Source: Bradyrhizobium iriomotense
Lineage (GTDB): Bacteria; Pseudomonadota; Alphaproteobacteria; Rhizobiales; Xanthobacteraceae
Length of the DNA stretch: 64,000 nt
Direction of reading: 5' to 3'
Assembly: GCF_018130765.1 (NCBI RefSeq)
Contig: NZ_JAFCJZ010000017.1
Location: 62,001 to 126,000 of the forward strand
Positions 45,081 through 53,045 of the stretch are shown piece after piece; position 1 is the first letter of the stretch; every line of letters begins with the position of its first letter. Under the pieces are notes generated by a model. The model saw only the letters and a list, made by a program, of their open reading frames with translations. It did not search any database and was not told where the DNA came from. The position numbers were made by a program, and so were the translations under genes.

Positions 45081-45566
45081 TTAACCCGGCGGCTTGCCGG
45101 GGATTTCGACATGCGGCCGTGGCCGGGGACGCCGCGGACGGTCGTTGATCTCCGGCGCGTAGATCACCGGCGGCGGATCGACGGGCACGTCCATCTGCGC
45201 CGGCAGCGGCGCGGACGACGCGCCCCAGCTCTGGTGATAGCTCTCGGCGGGTTTTGGCAATTTGCGGTTCGCGGGCGGCTCGACCTCGAGCCGGCCGTAG
45301 CCGGGCCGCAAGCCGAGCGTCGGATAATAATGGCCGACGTCGGAAGGCTGCCGTTCGGCGATATAGCGTCCGCCATAGATCGTCGGCTGCACCTGGACGT
45401 TCTTGCCCAGGCCCCAGACACCTTCGACGACGGCGTAGGACGCATCGATGTTGTTGATGATGATGGGCACGCCGGGACGGCCGGGCACGACGATGTCGAA
45501 GCCGCCGCCGGCAAACGCCGTCGCAGGCAGTCCGATCAGAAAGGCAGCGAGCGCCACAGCGCGCAT
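45081..45566 (-). CDS. exported hypothetical protein with proline-rich C-terminus
   Basis: A 161-residue protein with a signal peptide of about 19 residues (MRAVALAAFLIGLPATAFA), then GGGFDIVVPGRPGVPIIINN, a VQVQPTIYGGRYIAERQPS segment and a Pro/Arg-rich tail (RPRRPRPRPHVEIPGKPPG). It is 56 bases upstream of the Gly/Tyr-rich gene on the same strand, so the two may share a transcript. Likely periplasmic or surface-exposed; function unknown. Confidence 0.8.
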   Translation of the reverse strand: MRAVALAAFLIGLPATAFAGGGFDIVVPGRPGVPIIINNIDASYAVVEGVWGLGKNVQVQPTIYGGRYIAERQPSDVGHYYPTLGLRPGYGRLEVEPPANRKLPKPAESYHQSWGASSAPLPAQMDVPVDPPPVIYAPEINDRPRRPRPRPHVEIPGKPPG

Positions 45567-45872
45567 GAGAAGGCCCCGGTTATCCGGAACACAACCTAAC
45601 CGATCACGACACCGAGAGGGTTAAGGCCTGCTCACCAAATTCCGGTAAGCCTAACGCGTAAGGATCGACAGCTGCTCAAATGCCGAAAGGCGCGCTAGCG
45701 AAGCGTTAACGCGGCGCAAATTCACGGCGCGTGCCGGATCGGGCAAGGTTGCGTGGCACAAATTTCACATCCTGGGCGGGCTCACGTCGATGTTACCCCG
45801 CAGGCGAGAATCCGCGGAACGACTGCCGGAGGTCGCACTTAGCACAGGTCTCAACAACATGGAGAAAATGCC
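45567..45872. other. intergenic region between divergent secreted-protein genes
   Basis: These 306 bases separate two divergent genes and must hold both promoters. The sequence is less GC-rich than the surrounding genes. I see no clear -35/-10 pair, repeat longer than 8 bases or RNA gene. TGGCACAAATTTCACA near 45754 lacks the -12 half of a sigma54 site. Confidence 0.5.
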
Positions 45873-46325
45873 ATGACGAGCCCAAGGCTTCTTGGCTTGG
45901 CCGCAATCGTCGCGTCCACGCTGGCAACACCGGCCTTCGCGCAAACGACGGTCGACAATTCGGGCCGCTGCACGGGGCTATTCCAGGATCCCAATTGCCA
46001 GAATCTCGGTCCCGCCAATTCCACCACCGACCGCGCCTATCGCCGCCGCCACATGGCCCGCAACCAGGTGAATCCGAACGATGGACGGCAATCGGGCTTC
46101 TGGCCGCTCGATACGGCGGGCGCAGTGGCTGGCGCAGCCGTCGGAACCGCAGCAACGGTCGCCGCCGCGCCGTTCCAGGGCTGGGGCAATTCCTACGCGA
46201 GTTACGATCGCGGCGGCCCCGGCTGGTACGGCAATTGGAACGCCTATGCGGCCCGCAACGGCATCGTCTGCAGGCCCGGCACCTGGATCAAGGGCGAAGA
46301 CGGCCGGCGGCACCTCTGCCAGTAA
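45873..46325 (+). CDS. exported hypothetical protein
   Basis: A 150-residue protein with a signal peptide of about 23 residues ending in PAFA. The mature part has a two-cysteine CTGLFQDPNCQNLG segment, a DRAYRRRHMARNQ basic stretch, a short AGAVAGAAVGTAATVAAA small-residue helix and a C-terminal YAARNGIVCRPGTWIKGEDGRRHLCQ-like cysteine pair. The spacing suggests two disulfides in the periplasm. GGAGAAA lies upstream of ATG 45873, and a terminator follows at 46354. Function unknown. Confidence 0.82.
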   Translation: MTSPRLLGLAAIVASTLATPAFAQTTVDNSGRCTGLFQDPNCQNLGPANSTTDRAYRRRHMARNQVNPNDGRQSGFWPLDTAGAVAGAAVGTAATVAAAPFQGWGNSYASYDRGGPGWYGNWNAYAARNGIVCRPGTWIKGEDGRRHLCQ

Positions 46326-46353
46326 GGCCCTCCTCCATCGGGTTGAACGGTTT

Positions 46354-46380
46354 CAGGCGGCCCAACGGGCCGCCTGTTTC
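46354..46380 (+). terminator. intrinsic terminator
   Basis: A perfect 10-base stem (46354-46363 with 46367-46376), a 3-base loop and a short T-run (TTTC) lie 28 bases after the gene at 45873. Confidence 0.75.
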
Positions 46381-46497
46381 ATGCCCGGCGAGATGCAGCC
46401 TTCGGGTTCTGGCACTTTCCAATCAAGTCTGGTATTGCGGCGCGCACAGGCGGACAGCCCCCGGCGCATGCCGAGCCCGGCCCCGCTTCCCAGCGTC

Positions 46498-46572
46498 GCC
46501 GGCTTAGCTCAGCGGTAGAGCAGCGGTTTTGTAAACCGAAGGTCGGGGGTTCAATCCCCTCAGCCGGCACCA
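46498..46572 (+). tRNA. tRNA-Thr (anticodon TGT)
   Basis: Acceptor GCCGGCT pairs with AGCCGGC (46562-46568), discriminator A, encoded CCA at 46570-46572. The anticodon loop is TTTGTAA (TGT) and the T arm is GGGGGTTCAATCCCC. Confidence 0.95.
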
Positions 46573-46670
46573 TTGGTTTAGCCGACACAGCGTCATGACC
46601 TGACGCAAGAACTAAAACATCAGTCCGGCGTTATACTCTCACCATAGAGCCGTCTCGCGGAGGTCTAGCG

Positions 46671-46898
46671 ATGGACCCGAATGATCGAGCAGCCTTAGCC
46701 CTATCCGCTGTCGCCTTGGCCATCGCCATTGTGGTGGCATCGACAGTGACGTTAGAGCGCGTCAATACCCGCACCGCCAGCAACGACGCACCTCCCGGAA
46801 CGGTCGGACTCGCCCGGCCTCACCCGCCGCTGGACCGTGCTCCCGGTGAACCGATACAGACGACAGGAACGCCGTCTAACGCAAGGCAGCGTCCCTGA
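46671..46898 (+). CDS. small single-pass membrane protein
   Basis: A 75-residue protein. After MDPNDRAAL a helix ALSAVALAIAIVVASTVTL spans the membrane, followed by a Pro/Arg-rich exterior tail. GGAGG six to ten bases before ATG 46671 supports translation. It lies 98 bases after tRNA-Thr and 27 before the stop of the convergent GFA gene. No family recognised. Confidence 0.6.
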   Translation: MDPNDRAALALSAVALAIAIVVASTVTLERVNTRTASNDAPPGTVGLARPHPPLDRAPGEPIQTTGTPSNARQRP

Positions 46899-46925
46899 CC
46901 GAACACCGCCGCGGATGCCTGCGCC

Positions 46926-47345
46926 TCAGCCTGAACTCGTCCGCGCGCTGCCCTGTTCGAAGTGTGCGACGCCGGCGCCGCCGATCTCGACCCAGGCATG
47001 TTTCGATTGCTCGAACACCGATCTGACGGGCGCCGGAAAATCCGGGTCCGCGATGGCGCCGACGGCGACGCCGATCATGTCAGGCAGATTGTCGGCCTTC
47101 CAATAGACCGTCGAGCCGCAGTCCGAGCAAAAATAGAAGCGGACCTCGCCCCCGCTTGCGGCGGCGCGAACGTACTCCTTCGGCGTCCCGGAGATCGTGA
47201 CGGTTTCGACCGGGTAAAACGCACCGACACCGAACGGTGCCCCGGTTCTTCGCTGGCAGTCGATGCAATGACAAGCCGCGACCAGCCTGGTCGGTCCTGG
47301 AAGCGAAAGTGAAACGGCGCCGCAACTGCATTTGGCATTGATCAT
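46926..47345 (-). CDS. GFA family zinc-binding protein
   Basis: A 139-residue protein of the glutathione-dependent formaldehyde-activating (GFA) family. Zinc-binding cysteines are in KCSCGAV, ACHCIDCQRRTGAPFG and FCSDCGSTVYW, the full family pattern. The catalytic role is uncertain, as many GFA proteins have no formaldehyde activity. The ATG at 47345 overlaps the methyltransferase stop by four bases, so it is the second gene of a coupled pair. Confidence 0.92.
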   Translation of the reverse strand: MINAKCSCGAVSLSLPGPTRLVAACHCIDCQRRTGAPFGVGAFYPVETVTISGTPKEYVRAAASGGEVRFYFCSDCGSTVYWKADNLPDMIGVAVGAIADPDFPAPVRSVFEQSKHAWVEIGGAGVAHFEQGSARTSSG

Positions 47346-48028
47346 CTGATATCCTCCAGCCGCCACAGCCCAAGGCTCTTGTCGCGCCAGCCGCCATCGC
47401 CCTCCTCGCAGCGCTCGTTGATCAGCTCGCGCGGCGCGGGCCAGTTGAACGGGGTCTTTGCCATGTTCAGCGCGCGCCAGTCGCCGTCCTCGCAATCGCG
47501 ATTGTCGTCCCATTCGGGAAACGTCGTGAGAAGCAGGAAGCGCGCGCCGCTCGCACGAAAATTCCGCAACGCCCGCGAGATGTTGTCGAAACTCAAATGC
47601 ACCAGGCAGTCGCGGCACAGGATCAGGTCGACGGACGGCAGCACATCGCGCGTGATATCCCCAACATCGAAGCGACCGGAAAGCTCACCGCGCGCCGCGC
47701 GCTCGCTATTGGCCGCGATCAGCGACGGCACGATGTCGATGCCGGTGTAGTCGAGATCGAGCTTCATGCGGCCGATCCAGCCCGCATCGCCGCAGGGCGC
47801 ATCGAGCAGCGAGCGCACGCCGAGCCGTTGCAGCAGCGGAGGAAGCGCCTCCCGGATCGCGCTCGTTGCGACATCCTCCGAGCCAAGGCCGGAGACCGAG
47901 CTCGCAGCGCCCCAAAGGTTGGTCCGCTCGATCCGCACGAACCGCGCGGCGAGATCGAGACCCGCGAAATTGTCGCGGTCGGCGACGAAGCGCTCGTGAG
48001 CGAGCACGGGAGGACGATCGGGGATCAT
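47342..48028 (-). CDS. class I SAM-dependent methyltransferase
   Basis: A 228-residue enzyme from ATG 48028. Motif I is LLDAPCGDAGWIGRM, then YTGIDIVPSLI (motif II acidic residue) and LILCRDCLVHLSFDNI at motif IV. C-terminal EWDDNRDCEDGDWR and PFNWPAP may form the substrate pocket. An in-frame GTG 39 bases upstream is possible; neither start has a clear ribosome-binding site. The target is unknown. It is coupled to the GFA gene and divergent from the hydrolase at 48114. Confidence 0.87.
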   Translation of the reverse strand: MIPDRPPVLAHERFVADRDNFAGLDLAARFVRIERTNLWGAASSVSGLGSEDVATSAIREALPPLLQRLGVRSLLDAPCGDAGWIGRMKLDLDYTGIDIVPSLIAANSERAARGELSGRFDVGDITRDVLPSVDLILCRDCLVHLSFDNISRALRNFRASGARFLLLTTFPEWDDNRDCEDGDWRALNMAKTPFNWPAPRELINERCEEGDGGWRDKSLGLWRLEDIR

Positions 48029-48113
48029 CTGACAAAACGCATGTCGAAATTCCGGCGCAAACACAATAGACGTTGCTGATCGCGATTGATACCTCCTGAA
48101 AGTGAGCCCGCTG

Positions 48114-48875
48114 ATGATCACCCGACGAACGGCGCTGAGCGGCCTTGCGACGCTACTGGCGCCCTGGAGAGCGTATGCCGCGCCAAGCGAACAGCTCGGC
48201 ATTGCCTCCGGGAGCAACAGCCTGCCGGTGTCGCGCTACGCGGCAGCGGCGGCCGGAAAACGTTCAGCCGTGATCGCGCTGCACGGTTCGCGCGGCATCG
48301 AGCTCAGGCCCCACGCTTACGAGCGATACGCTGACGCGCTGTCTACCAAGGGCATCGACGCCTATTTTTTGCACTACCTCACTCCGGCCGACACAGAGGT
48401 GATCACGTCGAAGACTAGCACGCCTCAGAGCCGCAGTGCCTATTACACGACACGGTTCGACGGCTGGGCGGACGCAGTCTCCGCAACCGTGACGACCATC
48501 CTGGGACGATCCGACAGTTCGGGACGCATCGGCCTGCTCGGCTTTTCGCTAGGCGGCTACGTTGCCGCCAACACCGCCGCCCGCGACGAACGCCTCGCAG
48601 CGCTCGCAGTGCTCTATGGAGGCATGCCCGAGGCCACCATCGCCAAGGTCAGGCATCTGCCGCCGCTGATCGAATTGCATGGCGAAGCGGACAGGAACGT
48701 CCCCATCTCGGAGGGACGGCAACTGGTCGAACTCGGCAAGTCGGTCGGCGCCGAGTCCGAATTCGTCCCCTATCCCGGAAAGCCTCACGGCTTTGATTTC
48801 TCCGACACCGACCCGATGACATCGGATGCGATCGATCGCGTCACGCGGTTCTTCCAGGCGAGGCTCACCGCCTGA
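48114..48875 (+). CDS. dienelactone-hydrolase-family alpha/beta hydrolase, Tat-type signal
   Basis: A 253-residue exported hydrolase. The N-terminus MITRRTALSGLATLL has a twin-arginine pattern and ends AYA near residue 23. The nucleophile elbow is GFSLGGY, the charge relay aspartate lies in ELHGEADRNVPI, and the histidine in GKPHGFDF, so the triad is complete. It differs from classical dienelactone hydrolases, which use cysteine. ATG 48114 is preferred to GTG 48102. Substrate unknown. Confidence 0.88.
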   Translation: MITRRTALSGLATLLAPWRAYAAPSEQLGIASGSNSLPVSRYAAAAAGKRSAVIALHGSRGIELRPHAYERYADALSTKGIDAYFLHYLTPADTEVITSKTSTPQSRSAYYTTRFDGWADAVSATVTTILGRSDSSGRIGLLGFSLGGYVAANTAARDERLAALAVLYGGMPEATIAKVRHLPPLIELHGEADRNVPISEGRQLVELGKSVGAESEFVPYPGKPHGFDFSDTDPMTSDAIDRVTRFFQARLTA

Positions 48876-49004
48876 GCTGTCCGGCCGTCGCTGACTTCGT
48901 TCATGGATCGACCTTCGGGAATTCATGTTGGTCGCGCACTGCGCGGGGACGGCTACTGACGACAGGTTGGGTCAGAGTTCAACATGAGGTAGCATGCGCA
49001 TCCC

Positions 49005-49118
49005 ATGCCTTCCACCACCGCCAAGGAAAAGGCCAAGATGGTCGCCGGTGCGGCTACGGCCGTCATCATGACGGCCGTGCTGTTCGTTATCGTTCTTGCA
49101 CTACTGCTGCCGCAATAG
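49005..49118 (+). CDS. 37-residue single-helix membrane protein
   Basis: ATG 49005 to TAG 49118 encodes MPSTTAKEKAKMVAGAATAV and then a strongly hydrophobic MTAVLFVIVLALLLPQ end. The Lys-rich head and helix suggest an inner-membrane micropeptide. The ribosome-binding site is unclear (GAGGT is 15 bases away). It lies between the hydrolase and the chemoreceptor genes, with about 40 bases to the latter's stop. Confidence 0.5.
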   Translation: MPSTTAKEKAKMVAGAATAVIMTAVLFVIVLALLLPQ

Positions 49119-49157
49119 GCGCTATCAGTGCGGCGGGACGAATGCCGCCGTTCATCC

Positions 49158-50855
49158 TTACGCCGCGCGCACCGTGCGCAGGAATTTTCCGACTTCGTCC
49201 TTCAGCCGGGTGCTGTCGTTCGCCAGCATCTTCGCGGTCGAGAGCACCTGCGAGGACGCCGAGCCGGTCTCGGCGGCGCCGCGCTGCACGTCGGTGATGT
49301 TCGAGGAGACCTGCTGGGTGCCGTGCGCGGCCTGCTGCACGTTGCGCGAGATCTCCTGGGTCGCAGCGCCCTGCTCCTCGACGGCCGCAGCGATGGTCGA
49401 GGACACTTCCGAGAGCCGCTCGATCGTCGCGGAAATGTCGCGGATCGCGTTCACCGATTCCTGCGTCGCGGTCTGGATGCCGGAAATCTGCTGGCTGATC
49501 TCGCCGGTGGCCTTCGCGGTCTGCTCGGCCAGCGTCTTCACTTCGGAGGCAACGACCGCGAAGCCGCGGCCGGCCTCGCCGGCGCGCGCCGCCTCGATCG
49601 TGGCGTTGAGCGCCAGCAAGTTGGTCTGGCCGGCAATGGTGTTGATCAGCTCGACGACGTCGCCGATGCGGGTGGCGGCGACCGAGAGCTCGCTGACGCG
49701 CTCGGTCGTGGTGCGCGCCTGGGTGACGGCTTCGCCCGCCATCCGCGCCGACTCCTGAACCTGGCGGCTGATCTCGTTGACCGAAGAGGACAGCTCTTCC
49801 GTCGCGGTCGCAACGGACTGCACGTTGCCAGTCGCTTCGCCCGAGGCGGCCACGACGACCGAGGTCAGCTCCTGCGCGCGATGCGCGGTGGTGGCCAGCG
49901 TCGAGGACGATGCCTCGAGCTCGGTGGACGCCGATCCAACCGTCTCGATGATCTCGCCGACCGCCCGCTCGAAGCCGTCGGCAAGGTTGATCATGTCGCG
50001 GCGGCGCTGCTCGGCTGCCTGCTTCTCGGCTTCGGCCTGCGCCGCCTTGAGCCGCTCGACCTCGAGCCCGTTGGTCTTGAAGATTTCGACGGTCTTGGCC
50101 ATGTCGCCGATCTCGTCGCGGCGCTCCTTCTCGGGCACCTCGATCTTGAGATCGTTGCGGGCGAGCCCTTCCATGGCGAGCTTGAGCCGGGCGATCGGCC
50201 GGGACATCGCATTGAGGCCGATGAACAGCGCGATCGCAATTCCGAGGATCAGGCCGCCCGCGCTGACGCCCACCACGGTCCAGGTCGCAGACCGGGCATC
50301 GCGGTTGATGGCTTCCTTGCGCTTGCCCGCCGCCTGCGCAGTGTCGGTCACGAACTGCACGATGCGTGCGAGGGCCGCATCCAGCACCGGATCGCACTCC
50401 TTGTGCGCGCGATCGGCAGCCTTGGCGTTCTCCTCCACGCTGCTCGCCTGCGCGCCGGCCTGGAGCACCGGATCGCAGCTGACGAACGCGGCTTTGAGCT
50501 GGTCCGCGATGCTTCTGATCTGGCTCGCGCGGGAGGGATCGTCCTTCTCCGCCACGTCGAGGTATTGGCCGATCTCGTTGCGGTTCTGGTTCGCGGTCTT
50601 CAGACGGGCGGCGTTGCCCGCCTCTGTCGCCTCGGTGAAGACCGCATAGAGCGCCGCATGATAGGTCTCGGCGCGGCGCTGGGCGCGCGTCAGGTTGAGG
50701 GCGGAGGATTGCGCGGCAGCGAGCTCGCTGAACCCATCGACGGTCGCGGAGAGTTCGCGCGCGCCGAAGCCCGCGACGGCGATCATCGCGCAGCCCATCA
50801 CGGCCACGATCAGCGCAACCTTCCACACGATCTTCAGATTGTTCAAAAAGCTCAT
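49158..50855 (-). CDS. methyl-accepting chemotaxis protein
   Basis: A 565-residue chemoreceptor from ATG 50855. Membrane helices lie at about 12-32 and 191-214 with a four-helix-type periplasmic sensor of about 160 residues between. HAMP follows to about 267, then the long signalling coiled coil with NTIAGQTNLLALNATIEAARAGEAGRGFAVVA near residues 405-435, the most conserved receptor tip. A C-terminal CheR pentapeptide is absent. No che genes are near, so it is an orphan receptor. The gene shows a long 5' gap of 222 bases in which I see nothing definite. Confidence 0.95.
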   Translation of the reverse strand: MSFLNNLKIVWKVALIVAVMGCAMIAVAGFGARELSATVDGFSELAAAQSSALNLTRAQRRAETYHAALYAVFTEATEAGNAARLKTANQNRNEIGQYLDVAEKDDPSRASQIRSIADQLKAAFVSCDPVLQAGAQASSVEENAKAADRAHKECDPVLDAALARIVQFVTDTAQAAGKRKEAINRDARSATWTVVGVSAGGLILGIAIALFIGLNAMSRPIARLKLAMEGLARNDLKIEVPEKERRDEIGDMAKTVEIFKTNGLEVERLKAAQAEAEKQAAEQRRRDMINLADGFERAVGEIIETVGSASTELEASSSTLATTAHRAQELTSVVVAASGEATGNVQSVATATEELSSSVNEISRQVQESARMAGEAVTQARTTTERVSELSVAATRIGDVVELINTIAGQTNLLALNATIEAARAGEAGRGFAVVASEVKTLAEQTAKATGEISQQISGIQTATQESVNAIRDISATIERLSEVSSTIAAAVEEQGAATQEISRNVQQAAHGTQQVSSNITDVQRGAAETGSASSQVLSTAKMLANDSTRLKDEVGKFLRTVRAA

Positions 50856-51077
50856 CTCAGCCGTCCAATGAATTTTCGGGCAGGGCATAATCCCAGCAAC
50901 GTGCATTGGAGCTCGGCGGACGTTAAAATTTGATACCAAATGGCCGGGTCGTCTTACGGAAAAATAACCTTCCGCTGCCTCCCCGTAAGCTTCGCGTAAG
51001 CTTGGGCGCGTTTTGCCGGCATCTGGTGGCGCCCAGCCGACCGGAACCAATCCTCCGCGTCGATCGTTTTCGGCCCG

Positions 51078-51296
51078 ATGCGAATCCGGGAAGAAAATCG
51101 AAACATGTTTCTGTTGGGAGCGGTGACGCTTTGCTGCACCATCGTGGCCGGCACGCTTGCGCTGCTCGAGCCCCTCTTTGGGCAGGCGCCGGAGAGGCAG
51201 GTCGCGGAGAGCAAATCTGCCGATGTCGCTGCGCCGCCGGCGGTCCGGGTGGTCGGCGCACCATTCGTGCCGAACGTCAAACCGCGCGAGCGGTAG
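51078..51296 (+). CDS. small membrane-anchored protein
   Basis: A 72-residue frame. From MFLLGAVTLCCTIVAGTLALL (starting at ATG 51105, the alternative start) it has one hydrophobic helix, then an Ala/Val/Pro-rich tail ending VPNVKPRER. ATG 51078 adds nine polar residues. It ends four bases before the convergent stop of the 55-residue gene at 51300. No family recognised. Confidence 0.55.
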   Translation: MRIREENRNMFLLGAVTLCCTIVAGTLALLEPLFGQAPERQVAESKSADVAAPPAVRVVGAPFVPNVKPRER

Positions 51297-51299
51297 CAC

Positions 51300-51467
51300 T
51301 CATCTCGCCGGCGTGCCCTCGCTCTCCTCGGCCTGGGCATGCATATGGGCCAGCTCCTCGACGAATGCGATCACCTCCGCTCTCTTCTCGGGCGGCAGCG
51401 AGAGGAAGGCGCGCACAAGCCTCAAGCCCTCCACTTCGAGCGACTCGTCTTCTTTCCCGGCATTCAT
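51300..51467 (-). CDS. 55-residue helical protein
   Basis: ATG 51467 to TGA 51300 encodes MNAGKEDESLEVEGLRLVRAF, then LSLPPEKRAEVIAFVEELAHMH and an acidic end. The amphipathic LPPEKRxEVIxFVEEL helix resembles the C-terminal helices found in some XRE-type regulators, but there is no helix-turn-helix, so it may be a stand-alone dimerisation peptide. It lies between two plus-strand small genes. Confidence 0.55.
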   Translation of the reverse strand: MNAGKEDESLEVEGLRLVRAFLSLPPEKRAEVIAFVEELAHMHAQAEESEGTPAR

Positions 51468-51571
51468 CCACCCACTGTCGGGCGACCGGGAAAAATATGC
51501 AATCCCCTTGCAGGATTACCTCCTTGATTCGACCCTCCAGCTTTGATGAAATGGCCCAACAGGGGTCGCCA

Positions 51572-51961
51572 ATGAAGTGGATCGCGGAGCGCGACGCACT
51601 GATCGCGCAGACACTGGCCTTCGTCCAATCCGTAACCGGCAAGAAGGATGAGCTCCATCCGCCGGAGCTCCCGCCTGCTGCATTCACGATCACCACGGAG
51701 ATCGTGACCGTGGAGGCTGTTGCGGTCGAAACCGAGCTGCCGCCGGCCGCATCTCCGCCCGCCCCCCAAGCCCGGCCCGCCCAGATCCCGCCGCCTCGCC
51801 CCGGCGGCGATTTCCGGATCGAGATGCAGGCCAGGATCGCGAATTTCCGCAAGCATCAGGAGCGGTTCGAGCGCGAACGCGAGGAATATTGCGCGGCGAC
51901 CCTGACCAAGCTTCGCGCCGCCCTCCGCGACGTCGGCCCTTCTCCGCCGGCCAAAAAGTAG
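51572..51961 (+). CDS. hypothetical protein with proline-rich centre and charged helix
   Basis: A 129-residue cytoplasmic protein from ATG 51572 (AGGGGT upstream); ATG 51551 would add seven residues. MKWIAERDALIAQTLAFVQ is followed by a Pro/Ala-rich linker (PPAASPPAPQARPAQIPPPRP) of about 35 residues and a charged helix, EMQARIANFRKHQERFEREREEY. Recognisable as a type found in Bradyrhizobium, but no function known to me. Confidence 0.65.
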   Translation: MKWIAERDALIAQTLAFVQSVTGKKDELHPPELPPAAFTITTEIVTVEAVAVETELPPAASPPAPQARPAQIPPPRPGGDFRIEMQARIANFRKHQERFEREREEYCAATLTKLRAALRDVGPSPPAKK

Positions 51962-51984
51962 GGCAGCGCCCGTCCGTCAGGGAC

Positions 51985-52092
51985 TTACAGCCAGGACCAC
52001 ACCAGCCAGAGATTGGCCGCGCAGGCGCCGAACAACGCCAGCGTCAGCGGCAGGAGCATGTGCCCGCAGGAGGTTTTCAGGTCGCTCGTCAT
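51985..52092 (-). CDS. 35-residue hydrophobic peptide
   Basis: ATG 52092 to TAA 51985 encodes MTSDLKTSCGHMLLPLTLAL followed by FGACAANLWLVWSWL, a single membrane segment. No convincing ribosome-binding site. It may be a real membrane micropeptide or chance. Confidence 0.35.
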   Translation of the reverse strand: MTSDLKTSCGHMLLPLTLALFGACAANLWLVWSWL

Positions 52093-52121
52093 GGCCAAAA
52101 CATCCGCTGATTCCGGCCGGA

Positions 52122-52143
52122 GAGTCCCAGGGATTCTTTTTTT
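52122..52143 (+). terminator. short intrinsic terminator
   Basis: GAGTCC at 52122-52127 pairs with GGATTC (52131-52136) with one G-T pair and a 3-base loop, followed by seven T (52137-52143). It probably closes the transcript of the gene ending at 51961, although it lies 160 bases downstream. Confidence 0.5.
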
Positions 52144-52266
52144 GGGGATTCAGGACTCGTTTACGACTCAAGGCCCCGGAGGCCCTGATCACGGCCCCGT
52201 GATCGCACCGCAGGCCGGAACCCCTCGCCGGCAAAGTCGTTAACGCGCTTTCCCGGAGCGGAAAGA

Positions 52267-52521
52267 ATGCCGTACGCCCTGTTCTGCAACGACGCCCAAA
52301 TCAGCAAAGCCTATCCTGATGAGTCCGACGTCTGGAAATTGGCACAGCGGAGCGGCTTGGTCGTGGACATCAGCGCAGACGACGAGCGTGCCGGACCACG
52401 CCGGGTGCTCGACAACGACTACGAGATCAAGCCCTGCCGGGCAGCCCAAGGCGAGGACCCCGCCAGGAACAAGGCCGAGGCCGAGCGCGAGTCCAGGATG
52501 GAGCTTGAGCTGAATCCCTGA
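52267..52521 (+). CDS. 84-residue hypothetical cytoplasmic protein
   Basis: MPYALFCNDAQISKAYPDES opens a soluble protein with DVWKLAQRSGLVVDIS, then DYEIKPC and a highly charged end (KAEAERESRMELELNP). GGAGCGG upstream supports ATG 52267. Codon use fits the genome. No family that I can name. Confidence 0.7.
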   Translation: MPYALFCNDAQISKAYPDESDVWKLAQRSGLVVDISADDERAGPRRVLDNDYEIKPCRAAQGEDPARNKAEAERESRMELELNP

Positions 52522-52547
52522 GGTCCGGCCCGAACGCGGCGGAGATC

Positions 52548-52790
52548 TCAGGGCGTCGCGGTCGCGAGGGAGGCCTGCTCGCCAGCCAGAACCACGCAGG
52601 CCTTGCGGCGGTGCAGCCCGCGGATTGCGCCGGTCACCTTCAGCACCTTGCCGGATGGACAGGAGGCGTCCTTGACGAAGGCCACCTCATAGGGTGCCAA
52701 CATCAGAGGCTCGGATTTGAGGATTGTTTGAGCAGAGCACGGCAAGGCGACGAAGCACGAGAGCGCTACTGCCGACACCAAGATACGCAT
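52548..52790 (-). CDS. small exported protein (DUF6719-like)
   Basis: An 80-residue secreted protein with a signal peptide of about 20 residues ending CSAQ. The mature part, TILKSEPLMLAPYEVAFVKD, SCPSGKVLKVTGA and RKACVVL, matches the ILKSEP...VDDxxCPxGxxKxVTGG pattern I associate with the DUF6719 family of short rhizobial secreted proteins; that assignment is from memory. Two mature cysteines may form a disulfide. Divergent from nothing nearby; the 255 bases upstream (to 53045) hold an AT-rich palindrome at 52857-52873 and a terminator. Confidence 0.7.
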   Translation of the reverse strand: MRILVSAVALSCFVALPCSAQTILKSEPLMLAPYEVAFVKDASCPSGKVLKVTGAIRGLHRRKACVVLAGEQASLATATP

Positions 52791-52992
52791 GACCGTCGTC
52801 CCACCAGCCCGGGAAGTCCCATAATAACGCGTTCCGGAGCGCGAGTTCCGTAAGCGGCAAAAATTATTTTTGCTTTACGCCAGCCCCATGACACGCATGA
52901 GAAAGCGCGTGCCGGAATGTTTGCTTGCAAATGACGCGCCAGATGGTTCACGCAAGGCAAACAGCGGACCGGCACGCAGGAGCCGGCAAACG

Positions 52993-53017
52993 AAAGGCCG
53001 GCGGGACGCCGGCCTTT
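52993..53017 (-). terminator. intrinsic terminator of the outer-membrane protein gene
   Basis: AAAGGCCGGCG at 52993-53003 pairs perfectly with CGCCGGCCTTT at 53007-53017 around a 3-base loop, 28 bases after the stop of the gene at 53046. The T-run is short and the structure could work in both directions. Confidence 0.75.
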
Positions 53018-53045
53018 GTCAGATCTGGGGATCGCCTTTGGCGGG

